64,000 nucleotides of DNA from Bacillus cereus ATCC 14579 (GTDB taxonomy: Bacteria; Bacillota; Bacilli; Bacillales; Bacillaceae_G). Under the pieces are notes generated by a model. It was not told where the DNA came from, searched no databases, and was given only the letters and a program-made list of their open reading frames with translations. Of this stretch, positions 1-9,057 are shown piece after piece. The translations under genes were made by a program, and so were the position numbers. Within the stretch, counting starts at the first letter, position 1; each line of letters begins with the position of its first letter. The DNA lies in NCBI RefSeq assembly GCF_000007825.1, contig NC_004722.1, forward strand, positions 3,946,501 to 4,010,500, read 5' to 3'.

Positions 1-212
1 GAATGCATTGCATTCTCATAACGATGACCTGCATTGATTAACGCTTTTGAAGGAATACATCCAACGTTTAAGCATACGCCACCAAGGTTAGCTTTTTCAA
101 TGATTGCTACCTTTTGACCTAATTGTGCTGCACGAATTGCCGCAACGTATCCACCAGGACCTGCACCAACAACGACTGTATCTAATTCAATTGGGAAATC
201 TCCTACTACCAT
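1..212 (-). CDS. pdhD: Dihydrolipoamide dehydrogenase (E3), N-terminal part only
   Basis: E3 of the pyruvate dehydrogenase complex, which reoxidises dihydrolipoamide and passes electrons to NAD through FAD and a redox disulfide. Only the first 70 codons lie in the window; the gene runs off the left edge. Reading leftward from the ATG at 212, the FAD-binding VGAGPGGYVAA motif is followed by VCLNVGCIPSK, which holds the redox-active cysteine pair. The start lies 5 bases past the pdhC stop, as expected for the last gene of a pdhABCD operon. Identity is firm despite the truncation by the window. Confidence 0.95.
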   Translation of the reverse strand, partial: MVVGDFPIELDTVVVGAGPGGYVAAIRAAQLGQKVAIIEKANLGGVCLNVGCIPSKALINAGHRYENAMH

Positions 213-217
213 TGTTA

Positions 218-1507
218 TTACGCCTCCATTACTAATAATTGTGGGTCATTCAATAGACGTTTAATTTGGTTTAACGCTTTTTGAGCAGTTGCACCGTCAA
301 TTAAACGATGGTCAAAGCTTAGAGATAATGCTAATACTGGAGCTGCAACGATCTCACCGTTTTTCACAACTGGTTTTTCAGCGATACGGCCGATACCAAG
401 GATTGCTACTTCTGGGTGGTTGATAACTGGAGTGAACCATTGTCCACCTGCAGAACCAATGTTTGTAATTGTGCAAGAAGCACCTTTCATTTCAGCTGGA
501 GCTAGACGACCTTCACGTGCTTTACCAGCAAGATCATTGATCTCGTTAGAGATTGTGAAGATAGACTTACGATCTGTATCTTTAACAACTGGTACTAATA
601 GACCTTTGTCTGTATCAGCTGCGATACCGATATTGAAGTAATGTTTATGAACTACTTCTTGAGATGCATCGTCTAAAGAAGTGTTTAACATTGGGTATTC
701 ACGTAATGCAGATGTTAAAGCTTTAACAACGTACGGAAGGTAAGTTAATTTAATACCTTTGTCAGCTGCTACTGCTTTGAACTTCTTACGGTGAGCAACA
801 AGTTCTGTTACATCTACTTCGTCCATTAATGTTACGTGAGGAGCTGTGTGTTTAGAGTTAACCATTGCTTTCGCAATCGCTTTACGGATACCACTCATTT
901 TCTCACGAGTTTCTGGATATTCACCAGCTGGGATTGGTTGTGCTTTTGGTGCTTCTTCTTTCGCTGCTGCTGGAGTAGCTTCTACTGCTGCTGGAGCCTC
1001 AGTTGCTGCTACAGTTTGTCCACCATTTGCAAATGCATCGATGTCAGCTTTTACGATACGGCCATTCTTACCAGTACCAGCTACTTTATGAATGTCTACA
1101 CCTTTTTCACGAGCGTATTTACGAACAGATGGCATAGCGATTACGCGCTCATTTACTACTTCTGCAGTTGCTGCTGGAGTAGCTTCCGCTGCTGGAGCTT
1201 CTACTGCTGCTTCTTCAGCTTTTGGAGCTTCATCATGATCGTCACCTTTAAATTTAAGGTTTTCGTATCCAGGAGCATCAAATTTAATTAATGTATCTCC
1301 TACGATTGCAACTGTTCCTTCTTCTACAAGTACTTCAAGTACTTTACCTTTAACAGGAGAAGGGATTTCTACTACTGCTTTATCATTTTGTACTTCAAGA
1401 AGTACATCGTCTTCGTTTACTTCATCGCCTGGTTTAATAAACCATTTTACGATTTCACTTTCGTGGATACCTTCACCGATATCTGGTAGTTTAAATTCAA
1501 ATGCCAC
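218..1507 (-). CDS. pdhC: Pyruvate dehydrogenase E2, dihydrolipoamide acetyltransferase
   Basis: E2 core of the pyruvate dehydrogenase complex, transferring acetyl from lipoyl to CoA. 429 residues. One lipoyl domain at about 1-80 with the lipoyl-lysine in VQNDKAVVEI (K43); an Ala/Glu/Pro-rich linker; a peripheral subunit-binding domain at about 120-160 (MPSVRKYAREKG); a second Ala-rich linker; and a C-terminal catalytic domain ending with SFDHRLIDGA, whose His (about 400) and Asp are catalytic. Length fits the Bacillus family. Preceded by pdhB with a gap of about 90 bases and followed almost directly by pdhD. The A/T-rich direct codon repeats in the linkers are normal. Confidence 0.97.
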   Translation of the reverse strand: MAFEFKLPDIGEGIHESEIVKWFIKPGDEVNEDDVLLEVQNDKAVVEIPSPVKGKVLEVLVEEGTVAIVGDTLIKFDAPGYENLKFKGDDHDEAPKAEEAAVEAPAAEATPAATAEVVNERVIAMPSVRKYAREKGVDIHKVAGTGKNGRIVKADIDAFANGGQTVAATEAPAAVEATPAAAKEEAPKAQPIPAGEYPETREKMSGIRKAIAKAMVNSKHTAPHVTLMDEVDVTELVAHRKKFKAVAADKGIKLTYLPYVVKALTSALREYPMLNTSLDDASQEVVHKHYFNIGIAADTDKGLLVPVVKDTDRKSIFTISNEINDLAGKAREGRLAPAEMKGASCTITNIGSAGGQWFTPVINHPEVAILGIGRIAEKPVVKNGEIVAAPVLALSLSFDHRLIDGATAQKALNQIKRLLNDPQLLVMEA

Positions 1508-1600
1508 GGAATTCAGCCCCCTGATTCATTTCATTATTATGGAATATGTACAAAAGAAACCAGCATGTGCTGATTTCTTTTGCACATGAAAAGCTAAAAA

Positions 1601-2578
1601 TTAGAAGTTCATTACTTTGTTTACAGCTTCAACAATATCTTTGTGGTTTGGTAACCATACGCTCTCTGCTTGAGAGAATGGGAATACTGTATCAGCAGCT
1701 GCAACACGTACAACTGGAGCTTCTAAGTTTAAGATTGCACGGTCGTTAATTTCCGCTACAACGTTAGCTGCAATACCAGCTTGTTTTTGAGCTTCTTGAA
1801 CTACAACTACGCGACCTGTTTTTTCAACAGAAGCGATGATTGTTTCGATATCTAATGGTTGAACTGTACGTAAGTCAACAACCTCTAAAGAGATACCTTC
1901 TTTTTCAAGTTCTTCAGCAGCTTTTAATGCAGCGTGAACCATAGCACCGTAAGCGATAACAGATACATCTGTACCTTCACGTTTGATATCAGCTTTACCT
2001 AAATCAATTGTGTAATCACCTTCTGGTACCTCTTGACGGAATGAACGGTACAATTTCATATGCTCTAAGTAGATAACTGGATCGTTGTCACGAATCGCAG
2101 AGATTAAAAGACCTTTAGCATCGTATGGAGTAGATGGAATAACAACTTTTAGACCAGGTTGTTGAGCCACTAATCCTTCTAAGCTATCAGCATGAAGTTC
2201 AGGAGTATGAACACCACCACCGAATGGAGAACGAACTGTTACTGGAGCAGTCCAACGTCCACCAGAACGGTAACGCATACGAGCTAATTGACCAGAAATT
2301 GAATCCATTACTTCATAAACGAAACCGAAGAATTGGATTTCTGGAACTGGACGGAATCCTTCAAGTGCAAGACCAACTGCAAGTCCACCAATACCAGACT
2401 CTGCAAGTGGAGTATCCATTACACGATCTTCACCAAATTCAGCTTGTAAACCTTCAGTAGCACGGAATACACCGCCGTTTACACCAACGTCTTCACCAAA
2501 TACAAGTACGTTAGGGTCATTTTTCATTTCAACGCGTAAAGCATCAGTGATTGCTTGAATCATTGTCATTTGAGCCAT
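1601..2578 (-). CDS. pdhB: Pyruvate dehydrogenase E1 component, beta subunit
   Basis: Beta subunit of the thiamine-diphosphate-dependent E1 that decarboxylates pyruvate and acetylates the E2 lipoyl arm. 325 residues, the usual family length. Sequence opens MAQMTMIQAITDAL and carries the typical GEDVGVNGGVFRATEGL and TPLAESGIGGLAVGLA blocks of transketolase-like E1 beta chains, then a C-terminal transketolase domain. The ATG lies 3 bases beyond the pdhA stop, so the two E1 subunits are probably translated together. Confident. Confidence 0.97.
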   Translation of the reverse strand: MAQMTMIQAITDALRVEMKNDPNVLVFGEDVGVNGGVFRATEGLQAEFGEDRVMDTPLAESGIGGLAVGLALEGFRPVPEIQFFGFVYEVMDSISGQLARMRYRSGGRWTAPVTVRSPFGGGVHTPELHADSLEGLVAQQPGLKVVIPSTPYDAKGLLISAIRDNDPVIYLEHMKLYRSFRQEVPEGDYTIDLGKADIKREGTDVSVIAYGAMVHAALKAAEELEKEGISLEVVDLRTVQPLDIETIIASVEKTGRVVVVQEAQKQAGIAANVVAEINDRAILNLEAPVVRVAAADTVFPFSQAESVWLPNHKDIVEAVNKVMNF

Positions 2579-2581
2579 GGC

Positions 2582-3697
2582 TTACTTCGACTCCTTTTCT
2601 TTGTAGATTTCATATTGTTCAGCTAAGTTGTAAGGCATTTTTTCGTACATGATTTCCATTAAATCAGTTACTTTTTGTTTTGGAGCTTGGTCAGCCTTAG
2701 CAATTGCTTGTTTGATATCTTCTTTTGCTTCTTCGATTACTGTCTCTTCAACTTCTTGAGACCATAGGCCTTTAGCTTCTAAGAACTTACGGAAGCGTAC
2801 GATTGGGTCTTTTTGTTCCCATTCGTTTTCGATATCTTTTGTACGGTAACGAGTTGGGTCATCACCAGCCATTGTATGTGGACCGTAACGGAATGTTAAA
2901 GTCTCGATTAAAGTAGGGCCTTCGCCATTTACTGCGCGCTCACGAGCGAAAGCAGTTGCTGCGTATACAGCTAATGGATCCATACCGTCTACTTGAATTC
3001 CGTAAATACCTGCTGCTACTGCTTTTTGTGCTACAGTTTTAGCTGCAGATTGCTTTTCTACTGGAGTAGAGATTGCATAACGGTTGTTTTGAACAACGAA
3101 GATTGCTGGAGCTTTGAATGCACCTGCAAAGTTCATACCTTCGTAGAAGTCACCTTGTGAAGCACCACCGTCACCAGTGTAAGTAATTGCAACAGATTTT
3201 TTACCACGTAGTTTCATACCTAACGCAACACCAGCAGTTTGGATGATTTGCGCACCGATAATGATCTGTGGAGCTAATGCATTTACATTCTCAGGCATTT
3301 GGTTACCCATGAAGTGTCCACGAGAGAATAAGAATGCTTGGTATAATGGTAATCCGTGCCATACTAATTGTGGTACATCACGGTATCCTGGTAAGATGAA
3401 GTCTTCTGCTTCAAGTGCGAAATGACTTGCTAATTGAGAAGCTTCTTGTCCAGCTGTAGGTGCGTAGAAACCTAAACGTCCTTGACGGTTTAAAGAAATA
3501 GAACGTTGATCTAATACGCGAGTATACACCATACGACGCATTAATTCTTTTAATTGATCATCAGATAATTCAGGCATAGCTGCTTCATTCACAACTTCAC
3601 CGTTTTCATTTAAAATTTGTAATGTTTCAAATTGAGCTGCGATAGCTTTCATTTGCTCATCAACATTAAATAGGGTCTTTTTTGTTTTAGTACCCAT
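2582..3697 (-). CDS. pdhA: Pyruvate dehydrogenase E1 component, alpha subunit
   Basis: Alpha subunit of E1, binding thiamine diphosphate. 371 residues from the ATG at 3697 (MGTKTKKTLFNVDEQ). The reading frame stays open 25 codons further upstream, but this ATG has a GAGGTGAA ribosome site directly before it and matches the family N-terminus, so the longer form is unlikely. The ThDP signature begins GDGGASQGDF and ends QNN. First gene of the pdhABCD operon. About 510 bases of AT-rich DNA upstream separate it from a small plus-strand gene and must hold the operon promoter. Confidence 0.97.
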   Translation of the reverse strand: MGTKTKKTLFNVDEQMKAIAAQFETLQILNENGEVVNEAAMPELSDDQLKELMRRMVYTRVLDQRSISLNRQGRLGFYAPTAGQEASQLASHFALEAEDFILPGYRDVPQLVWHGLPLYQAFLFSRGHFMGNQMPENVNALAPQIIIGAQIIQTAGVALGMKLRGKKSVAITYTGDGGASQGDFYEGMNFAGAFKAPAIFVVQNNRYAISTPVEKQSAAKTVAQKAVAAGIYGIQVDGMDPLAVYAATAFARERAVNGEGPTLIETLTFRYGPHTMAGDDPTRYRTKDIENEWEQKDPIVRFRKFLEAKGLWSQEVEETVIEEAKEDIKQAIAKADQAPKQKVTDLMEIMYEKMPYNLAEQYEIYKEKESK

Positions 3698-4211
3698 TCC
3701 GTTCACCTCTTCCTCTCTTGAACCATATTCTGAAACGCTTTCACTGGCTATTTTCCAGTTTAAAAAGCGCAACGATGTAAACCAACATGTTTGTATGTCG
3801 GTTGAGAATAATTTTGTGTACCTAACAATCTGTACTAATGTTTTTTCAGAAACATATTAATACAATCTTGATCACGTTTTTTAGTTTACAACTATTCTAA
3901 TTACGATGTCAATTACTTTGAATACGTTTTTTTATAAATAATATGCAGGTTTCTACTACACAAACGTGTTTTTATTTTTTACATCTGTATTAGTAAGCAT
4001 TGACCTACTGTTATATTATTCCCTTTTTCACTTATTTTTTCTCTTAGAATAATATGTAAACGATTTAATTCTCTTTAGTTTTTCTCTCTTCGTAACAAAA
4101 ATATACAAACTACTCTTCCTTTTTTAGGTAAATACCTATACATTTCTACCCTCTCTTCCATACATTATAGTAACCGCAGTATTAGCGGGAAATGATAAAG
4201 GAGGTCATCTC
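3698..4211. promoter_or_regulatory. AT-rich intergenic region with pdh operon promoter
   Basis: About 510 bases between pdhA (leftward) and a small sporulation-type gene (rightward). It must contain the divergent promoters of both. I cannot single out a convincing promoter or operator. A CcpA-like palindrome at about 3732-3746 is one base short of the cre consensus. No gene seen. Confidence 0.4.
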
Positions 4212-4358
4212 ATGTACGGATACTCATATTGCTATCCAACTTGTTCATATCCTTCCTACGGTTATGGCGGTTCTTGTGGCGGGTCTGGACGCGGCTTCGC
4301 CTTAATCGTTGTGTTGTTTATTCTTTTAATTATCGTTGGTGCTGCTTGCATTCGCTAA
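4212..4358 (+). CDS. YjcZ-type small sporulation protein, 48 residues
   Basis: Short protein with a Tyr/Cys/Gly/Ser-rich head (MYGYSYCYPTCSYPSYGYGG) and a hydrophobic tail FALIVVLFILLIIVGAACIR. This matches the small YjcZ-family sporulation proteins of Bacillus, which are expressed in the mother cell or coat and whose function is poorly known. A strong AAAGGAGGT site lies 5 bases before the ATG, and a U-tailed hairpin follows. It is a stand-alone unit upstream of def. Family assignment is from the tail motif; the role is inferred. Confidence 0.85.
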   Translation: MYGYSYCYPTCSYPSYGYGGSCGGSGRGFALIVVLFILLIIVGAACIR

Positions 4359-4382
4359 TTGTAAAACGAAACAACTATGGAA

Positions 4383-4412
4383 AGAAAAAGACGGCTTTGC
4401 CGTCTTTTTCTG
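4383..4412 (+). terminator. Rho-independent terminator after small YjcZ-type gene
   Basis: Stem AAAAAGACGG / CCGTCTTTTT around a short CTTTG-type loop, with a T-rich right arm. Confidence 0.85.
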
Positions 4413-4527
4413 TTTATCACATACATAACTACTCTATAATAGAACGATTTTCAAAATGCCTTCCCTTTCTTGCCGATGACTTTTTCCATCTCCTTTGGTA
4501 GACTAAAGAGGAAAGGAGAGATTACAT

Positions 4528-5082
4528 ATGCTTACAATGAAAGATGTTATTCGCGAAGGAGATCCTATTTTGCGCAACGTTGCAGAAGAGGTGTCCTTAC
4601 CGGCAAGCGAAGAAGATACAACTACCTTAAAAGAAATGATTGAATTCGTAATAAATAGCCAAGATCCTGAAATGGCTGAAAAATATAGTTTACGCCCTGG
4701 AATCGGATTAGCGGCTCCGCAAATCGGTGTTTCAAAAAAAATGATTGCAGTTCATGTAACCGATGCGGATGGTACATTATATAGCCATGCATTATTCAAT
4801 CCAAAAATCATTAGCCATTCTGTTGAACGTACATATTTACAGGGTGGTGAAGGCTGTCTATCTGTAGACCGCGAAGTACCTGGTTATGTTCCTCGTTATA
4901 CAAGAATTACAGTAAAAGCAACTTCTATTAACGGAGAAGAAGTAAAATTACGTTTAAAAGGTTTACCAGCAATCGTATTTCAGCACGAGATTGACCATTT
5001 AAATGGCGTTATGTTCTATGACCATATCAATAAAGAAAATCCTTTTGCCGCTCCTGATGATTCCAAACCTCTAGAGCGATAA
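4528..5082 (+). CDS. def: Peptide deformylase
   Basis: Removes the N-formyl group from nascent proteins in the cytoplasm. 184 residues with the three metal/active-site motifs: GIGLAAPQIGV (58-68), EGCLSV (Cys110, metal ligand) and QHEIDHLNG (His153, Glu154, His157). The insertion before motif 1 is typical of the Gram-positive type 2 enzyme. Corresponds in position to B. subtilis ykrB/defB, between ykrA and the pdh operon. GAGGAAAGGAGAG precedes the ATG. A shared terminator separates it from the convergent HAD gene. Confidence 0.96.
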   Translation: MLTMKDVIREGDPILRNVAEEVSLPASEEDTTTLKEMIEFVINSQDPEMAEKYSLRPGIGLAAPQIGVSKKMIAVHVTDADGTLYSHALFNPKIISHSVERTYLQGGEGCLSVDREVPGYVPRYTRITVKATSINGEEVKLRLKGLPAIVFQHEIDHLNGVMFYDHINKENPFAAPDDSKPLER

Positions 5083-5084
5083 TA

Positions 5085-5119
5085 ATAAAAAGGCGGAAGT
5101 TAATCTTCCGCCTTTTTAT
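5085..5119. terminator. Bidirectional terminator between def and ykrA
   Basis: Stem AAAAAGGCGGAAG / CTTCCGCCTTTTT with T-runs on both strands; serves the two convergent genes. Confidence 0.9.
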
Positions 5120-5142
5120 TATGAAATGGGTTCCATATTCAC

Positions 5143-5916
5143 TTATAGCAATCCAGCCCACTTTAGTCCATGATATATACCGTCTTCATTAACATCCTTT
5201 GTCACATGATTTGCAAGTTTTTTCAAGTCTTCATGGCCATTTCCCATCACAATACCTGTGCCAACGGCTTCGATCATTTCTAAATCATTTAAGCCATCTC
5301 CAAATGCATACACTTGATCACGATTAAAACCTAACTTTTCAATGTATTTCTCAATTCCTTTTGCCTTAGAACCACCATTCGGAATGATATCCATTGAATA
5401 TGCATGCCAACGAATAAAATGAAAATCTGGATAATGATTAATAAACTTTTCCTCTTCATTTACTTCACAAAAAAGTAGTGTTTGATAAATATTACGTTCC
5501 TCATAAAAATTAGGCTCATATGCTGGATGCTCAAAGTTTAAGCTTCCAAAGCCTTCTTTCACATAATCATGATATTCCACTGATGCTCTCATATCTTGAT
5601 GGTCAAGATATACAAGTGGATATCCTTCTTGTTTTGCAAACTGAGTAAACTTATGTAAAGCATCTGGATGTAACGGATTATTAAATATTACCTCATCTTC
5701 AAAGACAACATATTGTCCATTAAAACTAACATAATTATGTATATCAAGTTCCTTACGAATATCTTCGAACATAAATGGCGCGCGCCCTGTCGCAATTGCT
5801 ACATGTACACCTTTTTCTTGTAACTGTTTTACTGCATCTCGTGTAGATTGCGGAATTTTTTTATCATGATCTAATAATGTTCCATCAATATCAAAAAAGA
5901 CAATTTTATCATTCAT
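5143..5916 (-). CDS. ykrA: Cof-type HAD-superfamily phosphatase
   Basis: Predicted cytoplasmic sugar-phosphate or nucleotide phosphatase of the Cof (HAD IIB) group; the substrate is unknown. 257 residues. Motif I is FFDIDGTLLD at 7-16 (nucleophile Asp9), motif II lies in IATGRAP, and motifs III/IV are in the KGIEKYIEKLG ... YAFGDGLNDLEMIE block. Same place as B. subtilis ykrA, between def and rpoY. AGGA-rich site upstream of the ATG. Family firm, substrate not. Confidence 0.9.
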   Translation of the reverse strand: MNDKIVFFDIDGTLLDHDKKIPQSTRDAVKQLQEKGVHVAIATGRAPFMFEDIRKELDIHNYVSFNGQYVVFEDEVIFNNPLHPDALHKFTQFAKQEGYPLVYLDHQDMRASVEYHDYVKEGFGSLNFEHPAYEPNFYEERNIYQTLLFCEVNEEEKFINHYPDFHFIRWHAYSMDIIPNGGSKAKGIEKYIEKLGFNRDQVYAFGDGLNDLEMIEAVGTGIVMGNGHEDLKKLANHVTKDVNEDGIYHGLKWAGLL

Positions 5917-6273
5917 TTGTCAAAATCCTTTCTGGCACTCTATATTCCTATTTTGAATATCACTTTTCAAATTCTAAAAAAAAGTATAACATATTAAACA
6001 TCTGTGAAGAAAGCGTTCCCTTTCTGACCTTATTTGTAAACTTTGCATATATATATTAGTAAAACATGTAGATACTTGTTCGTATGAATTTTCTTTTCCA
6101 TTCTTCCTCATACTATACCTATAACTAACGGCTACTGATCGTTACTATAGAATAACTTTCACTGTATGGGAAAGGACAAGATTCACCATTCACTTTTGTC
6201 CTATCTCTTATATCAGAGATAGAGTTTTCACTAGTAATAGGCATGTTTAAAATAAGGAAAGGAAGGAGTAATC
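5917..6273. promoter_or_regulatory. Divergent promoter region and structured leader of the 23-codon gene
   Basis: Gene-free stretch between ykrA (leftward) and a tiny rightward gene. Near the right end are two adjacent inverted repeats: AGGACAA (6173-6179) with TTGTCCT (6196-6202), and TATCTCT (6202-6208) with AGAGATA (6215-6221). They could form back-to-back hairpins in the transcript that precedes the ATG at 6274. No known riboswitch class is recognised. Confidence 0.45.
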
Positions 6274-6345
6274 ATGCTGAAGAAGCTGAAGAAAAAGCTC
6301 AAGCGTTATTTAAATGGTCTAGTCCGTAAAAAGACAGTCGCTTAA
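6274..6345 (+). CDS. Small polycationic amphipathic peptide, 23 residues
   Basis: The reading frame begins MLKKLKKKLKRYLNGL and ends VRKKTVA-stop. It has ten Lys/Arg, no acidic residue, and Leu/Tyr at positions 2, 5, 9, 12/13 and 16, giving one hydrophobic face on a helix. A strong GGAAGGAG site stands 6 bases before the ATG and a GC-rich hairpin with T-run follows the stop, so this looks like a complete gene of its own. I do not recognise the family. It might bind membrane or nucleic acid; function is not shown. Confidence 0.6.
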   Translation: MLKKLKKKLKRYLNGLVRKKTVA

Positions 6346-6349
6346 ATTG

Positions 6350-6372
6350 TGCCCATTTCGGGCTTTTTCTTC
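6350..6372 (+). terminator. Terminator after the 23-codon gene
   Basis: GCCC-ATTTC-GGGC hairpin followed by TTTTTCTT, 5 bases after the stop codon. Confidence 0.8.
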
Positions 6373-6463
6373 ATTCTCATTCGAAAAAACATGAAAATCG
6401 TGACTGTTTGCTTTATAATAAGTAACAGATAATGCAAAACATAGACAAGGAGAGGTTTTCCAA

Positions 6464-6676
6464 ATGATTTTTAAAGTATTTTATCAAGAAAAATTAACTG
6501 AGGTTCCAGTACGTGAAAATACAAAAGTTTTATATTTAGAGGCTACGTCTGAAAAGGATGTTCGTACAAAATTAAATAAGTTCGCATATAATATCGAGTT
6601 TGTTCAGTCTGTTACTGGCGCTCATCTTGAATATGAAAAAGAAAACGCTGATTTAACATTAGCGGAAATCGTATAG
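6464..6676 (+). CDS. rpoY: RNA polymerase epsilon subunit
   Basis: Small auxiliary subunit of the Firmicute RNA polymerase. 70 residues; MIFKVFYQEKLTEVPVRENT is the typical N-terminus of the family once called DUF1447 (YkzG). AAGGAGAGG ribosome site upstream. Followed by rnjA after only 4 bases, the conserved rpoY-rnjA arrangement of Bacillus, linking a transcription subunit with an RNA decay enzyme. Confidence 0.95.
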   Translation: MIFKVFYQEKLTEVPVRENTKVLYLEATSEKDVRTKLNKFAYNIEFVQSVTGAHLEYEKENADLTLAEIV

Positions 6677-6680
6677 CGAT

Positions 6681-8348
6681 ATGAAATTTCTAAAAAACGA
6701 CCAAGTTGCTGTATTTGCTCTCGGTGGGCTTGGTGAAATCGGTAAAAATACATACGCTGTTCAATTTCAAGATGAAATTATTATAATTGATGCTGGAATT
6801 AAATTTCCAGAGGACGAACTTCTCGGAATCGATTATGTAATACCAGACTACACTTATTTTGTGCGAAACGAAGATAAAATTAAAGGGTTATTCCTTCCAC
6901 ATGGTCACGAAGATCATATCGGCGGAATCCCTTACCTATTACGTCAAGTGAACATTCCAATTTACGGCGGAAAATTAGCAATTGCACTCATCAAAAACAA
7001 ATTAGAAGAACACGGCTTACTTCGTAAAGCAAAACTTTACGAGATTCAAGAAGATGACGTTATTAAATTCAAAAAAACGTCTGTATCCTTCTTCCGTACA
7101 ACTCACAGTATTCCAGATTCGTACGGCGTTGTTGTGAAAACACCTCAAGGTCAAGTTGTTCATACAGGTGACTTCAAATTTGACTTCACACCAGTTGGTG
7201 AACCAGCTGATTTAACAAAAATGGCTGAAATCGGTAAAGATGGCGTACTATGTCTATTATCTGATAGTACGAACAGTGAAGTTCCAAACTTTACTATGTC
7301 TGAGCGTCGCGTTGGTGATAGCATTCAAGACATTTTCCGTAAAGTAGAAGGACGGATTATATTTGCAACCTTTGCATCAAATATTCACCGCTTACAACAA
7401 GTTGTTGAAGCTGCTGTTGAAAACAACCGTAAAGTAGCTGTGTTTGGTCGAAGTATGGAAGCAGCGATTGAAATTGGACAAAACCTTGGTTATATTCGTT
7501 GCCCGAAAGATACATTCATAGATGCATCTCAACTAAACCGCTTACCAGCTAATAAAGTTGTTATTTTATGTACAGGTAGTCAAGGTGAACCGATGGCAGC
7601 ACTTTCACGTATTGCAAACGGTACACACCGCCAAATTCAAATTATTCCTGGAGATACAGTTGTTTTCTCTTCTTCACCAATTCCAGGAAATACAATTAGC
7701 GTAAGTCGTACAATTAACATGTTGTACCGCGCTGGCGCTGATGTAATTCATGGGAAACTTTCAAATATCCATACAAGTGGACACGGTGGACAAGAAGAAC
7801 AAAAGTTAATGTTACGTCTAATTAAACCGAAGTACTTCATGCCAATTCATGGTGAATATCGTATGCAGCGTATGCACATGAACATAGCAAATGATTGTGG
7901 CATCCCTGAAGAAAATTGCTTCATTATGGATAATGGCGATGTTCTTGCTTTACGTTCGGATGAAGCTAGCGTAGCTGGAAAAATCCCATCTGGTTCGGTC
8001 TACATTGATGGAAACGGTATTGGAGATATTGGCAATATCGTATTACGCGATCGTCGTATCCTTTCTGAAGAAGGACTTGTAATTGTAGTTGTAAGCATTG
8101 ATATGAAAGAATTTAAAGTTGCAGCAGGACCTGATATCATCTCACGCGGTTTCGTTTACATGCGTGAAAGTAGCGATTTAATCAATGATGCACAAACATT
8201 AATTACAACTCATTTAGAAAAAGTAATGGAGCGTAAAACAACACAATGGTCTGAAATTAAAAATGAAATTACAGACACATTAGCTCCATTCCTATATGAG
8301 AAAACGAAACGTCGTCCAATGATTTTACCAATCATTATGGAAATATAA
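6681..8348 (+). CDS. rnjA: Ribonuclease J1
   Basis: 5'-3' exonuclease and endonuclease central to mRNA turnover and rRNA maturation. 555 residues. Metallo-beta-lactamase domain with HGHEDHIGG (His74, His76, Asp78, His79 bind zinc), beta-CASP region including CTGSQGEPMAAL and HTSGHGGQEE, then the C-terminal domain. Length matches B. subtilis RNase J1. Starts 4 bases after the rpoY stop, so probably coupled in translation. Terminator follows. Confidence 0.97.
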   Translation: MKFLKNDQVAVFALGGLGEIGKNTYAVQFQDEIIIIDAGIKFPEDELLGIDYVIPDYTYFVRNEDKIKGLFLPHGHEDHIGGIPYLLRQVNIPIYGGKLAIALIKNKLEEHGLLRKAKLYEIQEDDVIKFKKTSVSFFRTTHSIPDSYGVVVKTPQGQVVHTGDFKFDFTPVGEPADLTKMAEIGKDGVLCLLSDSTNSEVPNFTMSERRVGDSIQDIFRKVEGRIIFATFASNIHRLQQVVEAAVENNRKVAVFGRSMEAAIEIGQNLGYIRCPKDTFIDASQLNRLPANKVVILCTGSQGEPMAALSRIANGTHRQIQIIPGDTVVFSSSPIPGNTISVSRTINMLYRAGADVIHGKLSNIHTSGHGGQEEQKLMLRLIKPKYFMPIHGEYRMQRMHMNIANDCGIPEENCFIMDNGDVLALRSDEASVAGKIPSGSVYIDGNGIGDIGNIVLRDRRILSEEGLVIVVVSIDMKEFKVAAGPDIISRGFVYMRESSDLINDAQTLITTHLEKVMERKTTQWSEIKNEITDTLAPFLYEKTKRRPMILPIIMEI

Positions 8349-8390
8349 GAAAAAGGACAATGCCATGAAGGCATTGTCCTTTTCTTTTCT
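8349..8390. terminator. Terminator between rnjA and ktrC
   Basis: Stem AAAAGGACAATGCC / GGCATTGTCCTTTT with loop ATGAA; T-run on the plus strand and near-symmetric on the minus strand. Serves convergent genes. Confidence 0.9.
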
Positions 8391-8391
8391 C

Positions 8392-9057
8392 TTATCTTAA
8401 AAAGTGTTTAAATCGATCCACTTCATCGTCATGACCAATGACAATTAATATATCTCCTGCTTGAATATTCTCCGTAGCTCGAGGGGATACGATAACTTCT
8501 TTGCCTCGTTTAATTGCTACAATATTCAATCCAAACTTCGCACGAATATCTAATTCAATTAAAGAGTGCCCATCAATTTTTTTATTCGCAATAATCTCTA
8601 CAATACTATGCTCATCTGAAAGCTCAAGGTAGTCTAGCACATTGCTTGATGCAATATTATTAGCAATCCTTTTTCCCATATCACGTTCTGGATGCACAAT
8701 ATGATCTGCACCTATTTTACTTAATACTTTTTCATGATAATCATTTTGAGCTTTTACAGTAATATTTTTTACACCCAACTCTTTCAAAATCAAAGTCGTT
8801 AAAATACTTGAATTTAAATTATCTCCAATAGCAACGACTACGTGATCAAAATTTCGAATACCAAGGCTTTTTAATACCATCTCATCTGTTGAATCTGCAA
8901 TTACAGCATGCGAAGCTATATTTGCAAATTCATTAATTTTATCCTCATCTGAATCGATTGCCATTACTTCCATTCCTAATTGAGCTAGTTCTCGGCAAAT
9001 ACTTCCACCAAAGCGACCAAGTCCAATGACAGCAAATTCTTTTTCTTTCTCACCCAC
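8392..9057 (-). CDS. ktrC: Potassium uptake regulatory subunit KtrC
   Basis: Cytoplasmic gating ring of a Ktr potassium channel; in B. subtilis it pairs with the membrane subunit KtrD and binds ATP/ADP and c-di-AMP. 221 residues: RCK_N Rossmann domain with GLGRFGGSICREL near residue 12 and acidic strand end AIDSDEDK, then an RCK_C domain from about residue 135. GTG start at 9057 supported by GGAGGAATTCCC. The membrane partner is not adjacent, as in B. subtilis. Confidence 0.93.
   Translation of the reverse strand: MGEKEKEFAVIGLGRFGGSICRELAQLGMEVMAIDSDEDKINEFANIASHAVIADSTDEMVLKSLGIRNFDHVVVAIGDNLNSSILTTLILKELGVKNITVKAQNDYHEKVLSKIGADHIVHPERDMGKRIANNIASSNVLDYLELSDEHSIVEIIANKKIDGHSLIELDIRAKFGLNIVAIKRGKEVIVSPRATENIQAGDILIVIGHDDEVDRFKHFLR

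Noticed and set aside
836..1291. Long plus-strand frames inside pdhC
   Set aside because: Antisense shadow frames over a well-supported gene; low-complexity Cys/Phe/Ser translation from the Ala-rich linker.
3730..3746. cre-like TGAAACGCTTTCA upstream of pdhA
   Set aside because: One base short of the cre spacing and weak; it lies 35-50 bases before the start and could be chance.
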